Origin: Pontiella desulfatans
GTDB lineage: Bacteria; Verrucomicrobiota; Kiritimatiellia; Kiritimatiellales; Pontiellaceae
Assembly (NCBI GenBank): GCA_029287275.1
Contig: JARFRL010000425.1
Location: 1-5,525 of the forward strand
DNA length: 5,525 bases
Direction: 5' to 3'
The notes below the pieces were generated by a model. It saw only the letters and a program-made list of their open reading frames with translations. It did not search any database and was not told where the DNA came from. A program made the position numbers and the translations under genes. How positions within the stretch are numbered: the first letter of the stretch is position 1; the number at the start of each line of letters is the position of its first letter. Shown here piece by piece: positions 3,486 to 5,525 of this stretch.

Positions 3486-5525
3486 TTAGACTCGGGCCGC
3501 GCGGGCTCGATGCAGCTTCTGATAGCTTTCAAGCAACCGCAGATGCTTGTCCAACCCTTCCATCTTCATACTCGTCGGAGTTAAACCGTGAAACCGGACC
3601 GCGCCCGTAACGGAGCCGACGACCGATTCCATGGCCTCCGCCCCATACATGCGGGTCAGGTTGGGCGCGTAATCGTTCAGATCGAGTTCCTCATCCAAGG
3701 TAATATCCAAGACGACGCGCAGCGCCTGATAAAACAGGTTCCGCTCAACGCTATTGTCGTTGAAGCCGAGGAAGTCGATCGTGAGATCCCGCGCGGCTTC
3801 ATAGCGCTTCAGCGCCAGATCGATCAGGATTTTCAGCTCTCCGACATCGAGTTTACCCCAGACGGTGTTTTCATCGAATTCAACGCCGATGAGCGATGAA
3901 ACGAGGGTGTAGTTATCCAGCCCGCCGTCCTCCAACCGCTCAACCAGATCGGAAAGGGCTTGATCATTCAGCGCGTGGAGATCGAGGATGTCGGATCTAA
4001 ACGCCAAAGCCAGGTTCGTATTGTTCCAGACAAGGTCCTCGACGGGATATATTTCGGAATAGCCCGGAACCAATATTCGGCACGCCGTCGCGCCCAGTTC
4101 CTCATACACGGCCACATAAACCTCTTTGCCCAACCCCTTGAGGAGATCCATGAGATAACCGCTTTCCTCTTCCGTCGTCCCCGCGACATCCCACGCGTGG
4201 AAATCATGGTCCGCTTGATCGCTGAAAAACCTCCACGAGACAACGCCCGTTGAATCAATGAAATGTTCGACGGCATTATTGGGCTCCGCGACCGCCAGAC
4301 GGTTGAAGGTCGGAGGCGGCACGTCATTCAACCCCTCGAAACTGCGCCCTTGCAACAGCTCCGTCAGACTCCGCTCCAGCGCCACTTCAAATTTTGGATG
4401 CGCGCCGAACGAGGCGAAAACACCGCCGGTCTTGGGATTCATCAACGTAACGCACATCACCGGAAACACGCCGCCCAGCGACGCGTCTTTGACTAAAACC
4501 GGAAACCCTTTGTTTTCCAGCTCACGGATGCCCGCGAGAATCCGCGGATAGTTCTCCAAAACAGACGCCGGACCGTCGGGCAAACAAATCTCTTGTTCAA
4601 TAATTTGTTTTTTAACCGCGCGCTCAACGATTTCAGAGAGGCATTGCACCTGAGCTTCGTGCCGATTGTTTCCCGCGCTCATCCCGTTGCTGACGAATAG
4701 ATTTCCGATGAGGTTCACGGGAATATAGACGGTTTGCTGATCCGATTGCCGTTCAAACGGAAGCGCGCAAACACCGCGGTCGATTCGCCCCGAGCAGGCG
4801 TCCATCAAGTGCGAGGCCTTCAGCTCGCCTTCGGCGTCGCAGACGCGCAGAAAGGTTTCATCCATCAGGCCCTCCGGCAACGCGTCATCCGTTCCCGCTT
4901 CGAACCATTTCTCGTTGGGATAATGAACAAACGAGCCCGCGCCAATCGCCTCGCCCAAAAAGTGGTCGTTGTAAAAATAATTACAGCTGGTCCGCTCAAG
5001 ATATTCCCCCAGCGCCGAGCAAAGGGCGCTGTCTTTCGTCGCCCCCTTTCCGTTGGTGAAACACATCGGCGACGCGGCGTCGCGGATATGGACCGACCAC
5101 ACGTTCGGGACGATGTTTCGCCACGAGGCGATTTCGATCTTAATCCCCAAATCCGCCAGCAAGCCCGTCATGTTCGCGATCGTTTCCTCCGCGGAAAGGT
5201 CTTTCCCCAGAATCTTCGTATGGGCATCCGGTTCAGCCCCCGTTTCGTAGACCAGCGTCGAATCGGATCCCAGCCGGTCCACGATTTCAGCGGAAAACGC
5301 GGGCCTTTCTTCAATCACTCGTTTAACCGCGCAGCGATCGATGGCGCTCAAAACGCCCTTCCGATGATGATCCGACAGGTCCTCCGGCACTTCCACCTGT
5401 ATTTGAAAGGCCTGCTTATATCGATTTTCCGGGTCAATACGATTGTTTTGGGAGAGCCGAATATCCTCGATCGGAATGTCGCGCGCCAAACAATAGACCT
5501 TCACGAAATAGGCCGCGCACAGGGC
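3486..5525 (-). CDS. OsmC domain/YcaO domain fusion protein, 5' end outside window
   Basis: The frame is open to the window edge, giving 679 residues (numbered here from the edge). It begins inside an OsmC-like domain: A-L-C3-A-A-Y-F-V then R-C65-A-V-K-R, the two cysteines being spaced as in OsmC/Ohr thiol proteins. After a linker, residues from about 110 onward match E. coli YcaO: N-V-W-S-V-H-I-R-D (141-149), C-F-T-N-G-K-G-A-T-K, S-A-L-G-E174-Y-L-E177-R, V-S-N-G-M-S-A-G-N, E290-A-Q-V-Q-C-L-S-E298-I-V-E301-R, and A-S-F-G-A-H-P. These glutamates fit the YcaO ATP/Mg site. About 505-679 is the C-terminal domain, ending A-R-A-A-R-V without the PxPxP tail of azoline-forming YcaOs. E. coli YcaO is linked to RimO-dependent S12 methylthiolation, so a RiPP role is unlikely. 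The GTG at 5504 is not the true start because it falls inside the OsmC helix. Confidence 0.93.
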   Translation of the reverse strand, partial: ALCAAYFVKVYCLARDIPIEDIRLSQNNRIDPENRYKQAFQIQVEVPEDLSDHHRKGVLSAIDRCAVKRVIEERPAFSAEIVDRLGSDSTLVYETGAEPDAHTKILGKDLSAEETIANMTGLLADLGIKIEIASWRNIVPNVWSVHIRDAASPMCFTNGKGATKDSALCSALGEYLERTSCNYFYNDHFLGEAIGAGSFVHYPNEKWFEAGTDDALPEGLMDETFLRVCDAEGELKASHLMDACSGRIDRGVCALPFERQSDQQTVYIPVNLIGNLFVSNGMSAGNNRHEAQVQCLSEIVERAVKKQIIEQEICLPDGPASVLENYPRILAGIRELENKGFPVLVKDASLGGVFPVMCVTLMNPKTGGVFASFGAHPKFEVALERSLTELLQGRSFEGLNDVPPPTFNRLAVAEPNNAVEHFIDSTGVVSWRFFSDQADHDFHAWDVAGTTEEESGYLMDLLKGLGKEVYVAVYEELGATACRILVPGYSEIYPVEDLVWNNTNLALAFRSDILDLHALNDQALSDLVERLEDGGLDNYTLVSSLIGVEFDENTVWGKLDVGELKILIDLALKRYEAARDLTIDFLGFNDNSVERNLFYQALRVVLDITLDEELDLNDYAPNLTRMYGAEAMESVVGSVTGAVRFHGLTPTSMKMEGLDKHLRLLESYQKLHRARAARV

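Noticed and set aside
5502..5504. GTG at 5504 as start of the ycaO-like gene
   Set aside because: The frame is open upstream to the edge and the preceding residues (A-L-C-A-A-Y-F) belong to the OsmC helix bearing its first cysteine, so the start is outside the window.
3486..5525. RiPP azoline/thioamide biosynthetic cluster
   Set aside because: The YcaO is of the E. coli housekeeping type, lacks the PxPxP tail, and has no precursor peptide, dehydrogenase or transporter beside it in the window.

Overview
The window carries six genes or gene remnants, all read from the minus strand. From right to left they are an OsmC-YcaO fusion (5' end outside the window), an AlkZ-related winged-helix-like protein, a divergent 5-formyltetrahydrofolate cyclo-ligase family protein, homoserine dehydrogenase (hom), a frameshifted GxxExxY (PDDEXK-like) gene, and the first 23 codons of an aspartate kinase. 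The genes look like ordinary bacterial chromosome of moderately high GC. The OsmC-YcaO fusion and the short-repeat-rich intergenic gaps fit an environmental or anaerobic Gram-negative bacterium; a PVC-type lineage (Lentisphaerae/Kiritimatiellae) is a guess that the sequence alone cannot prove.

Layout: 3486-5525 ycaO-like; 3395-3485 short gap with a GC-rich hairpin and a degenerate repeat; 2846-3394 AlkZ-related; 2600-2845 gap with an array of eleven 8-bp units and a 12-bp palindrome; 2048-2599 cyclo-ligase-like; 1822-2047 gap acting as hom leader; 520-1821 hom; 89-515 a small repeat-bounded cassette holding the GxxExxY remnant; 1-71 start of aspartate kinase.

Function: aspartate kinase and homoserine dehydrogenase catalyse steps 1 and 3 of the aspartate pathway to threonine and methionine (and, from the first step, lysine). 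They would be about 21 nt apart if the GxxExxY cassette were absent, so the cassette looks like an insertion into a hom-ask operon. The cyclo-ligase-like protein would feed folate C1 metabolism, but its nucleotide/Mg motif is degenerate. The YcaO-like protein resembles the E. coli YcaO branch, which is not known to make azolines, rather than a RiPP cyclodehydratase.

The most notable observation is the cassette at 89-515. Three decamers of the type ACGCNAATNN lie at each end in inverted orientation, and the same decamer supplies the gene's start codon at one end and its stop codon at the other. The gene itself is broken by what looks like loss of one GC dinucleotide. I see no RNA gene, no CRISPR array, and no defence or biosynthetic cluster beyond this.
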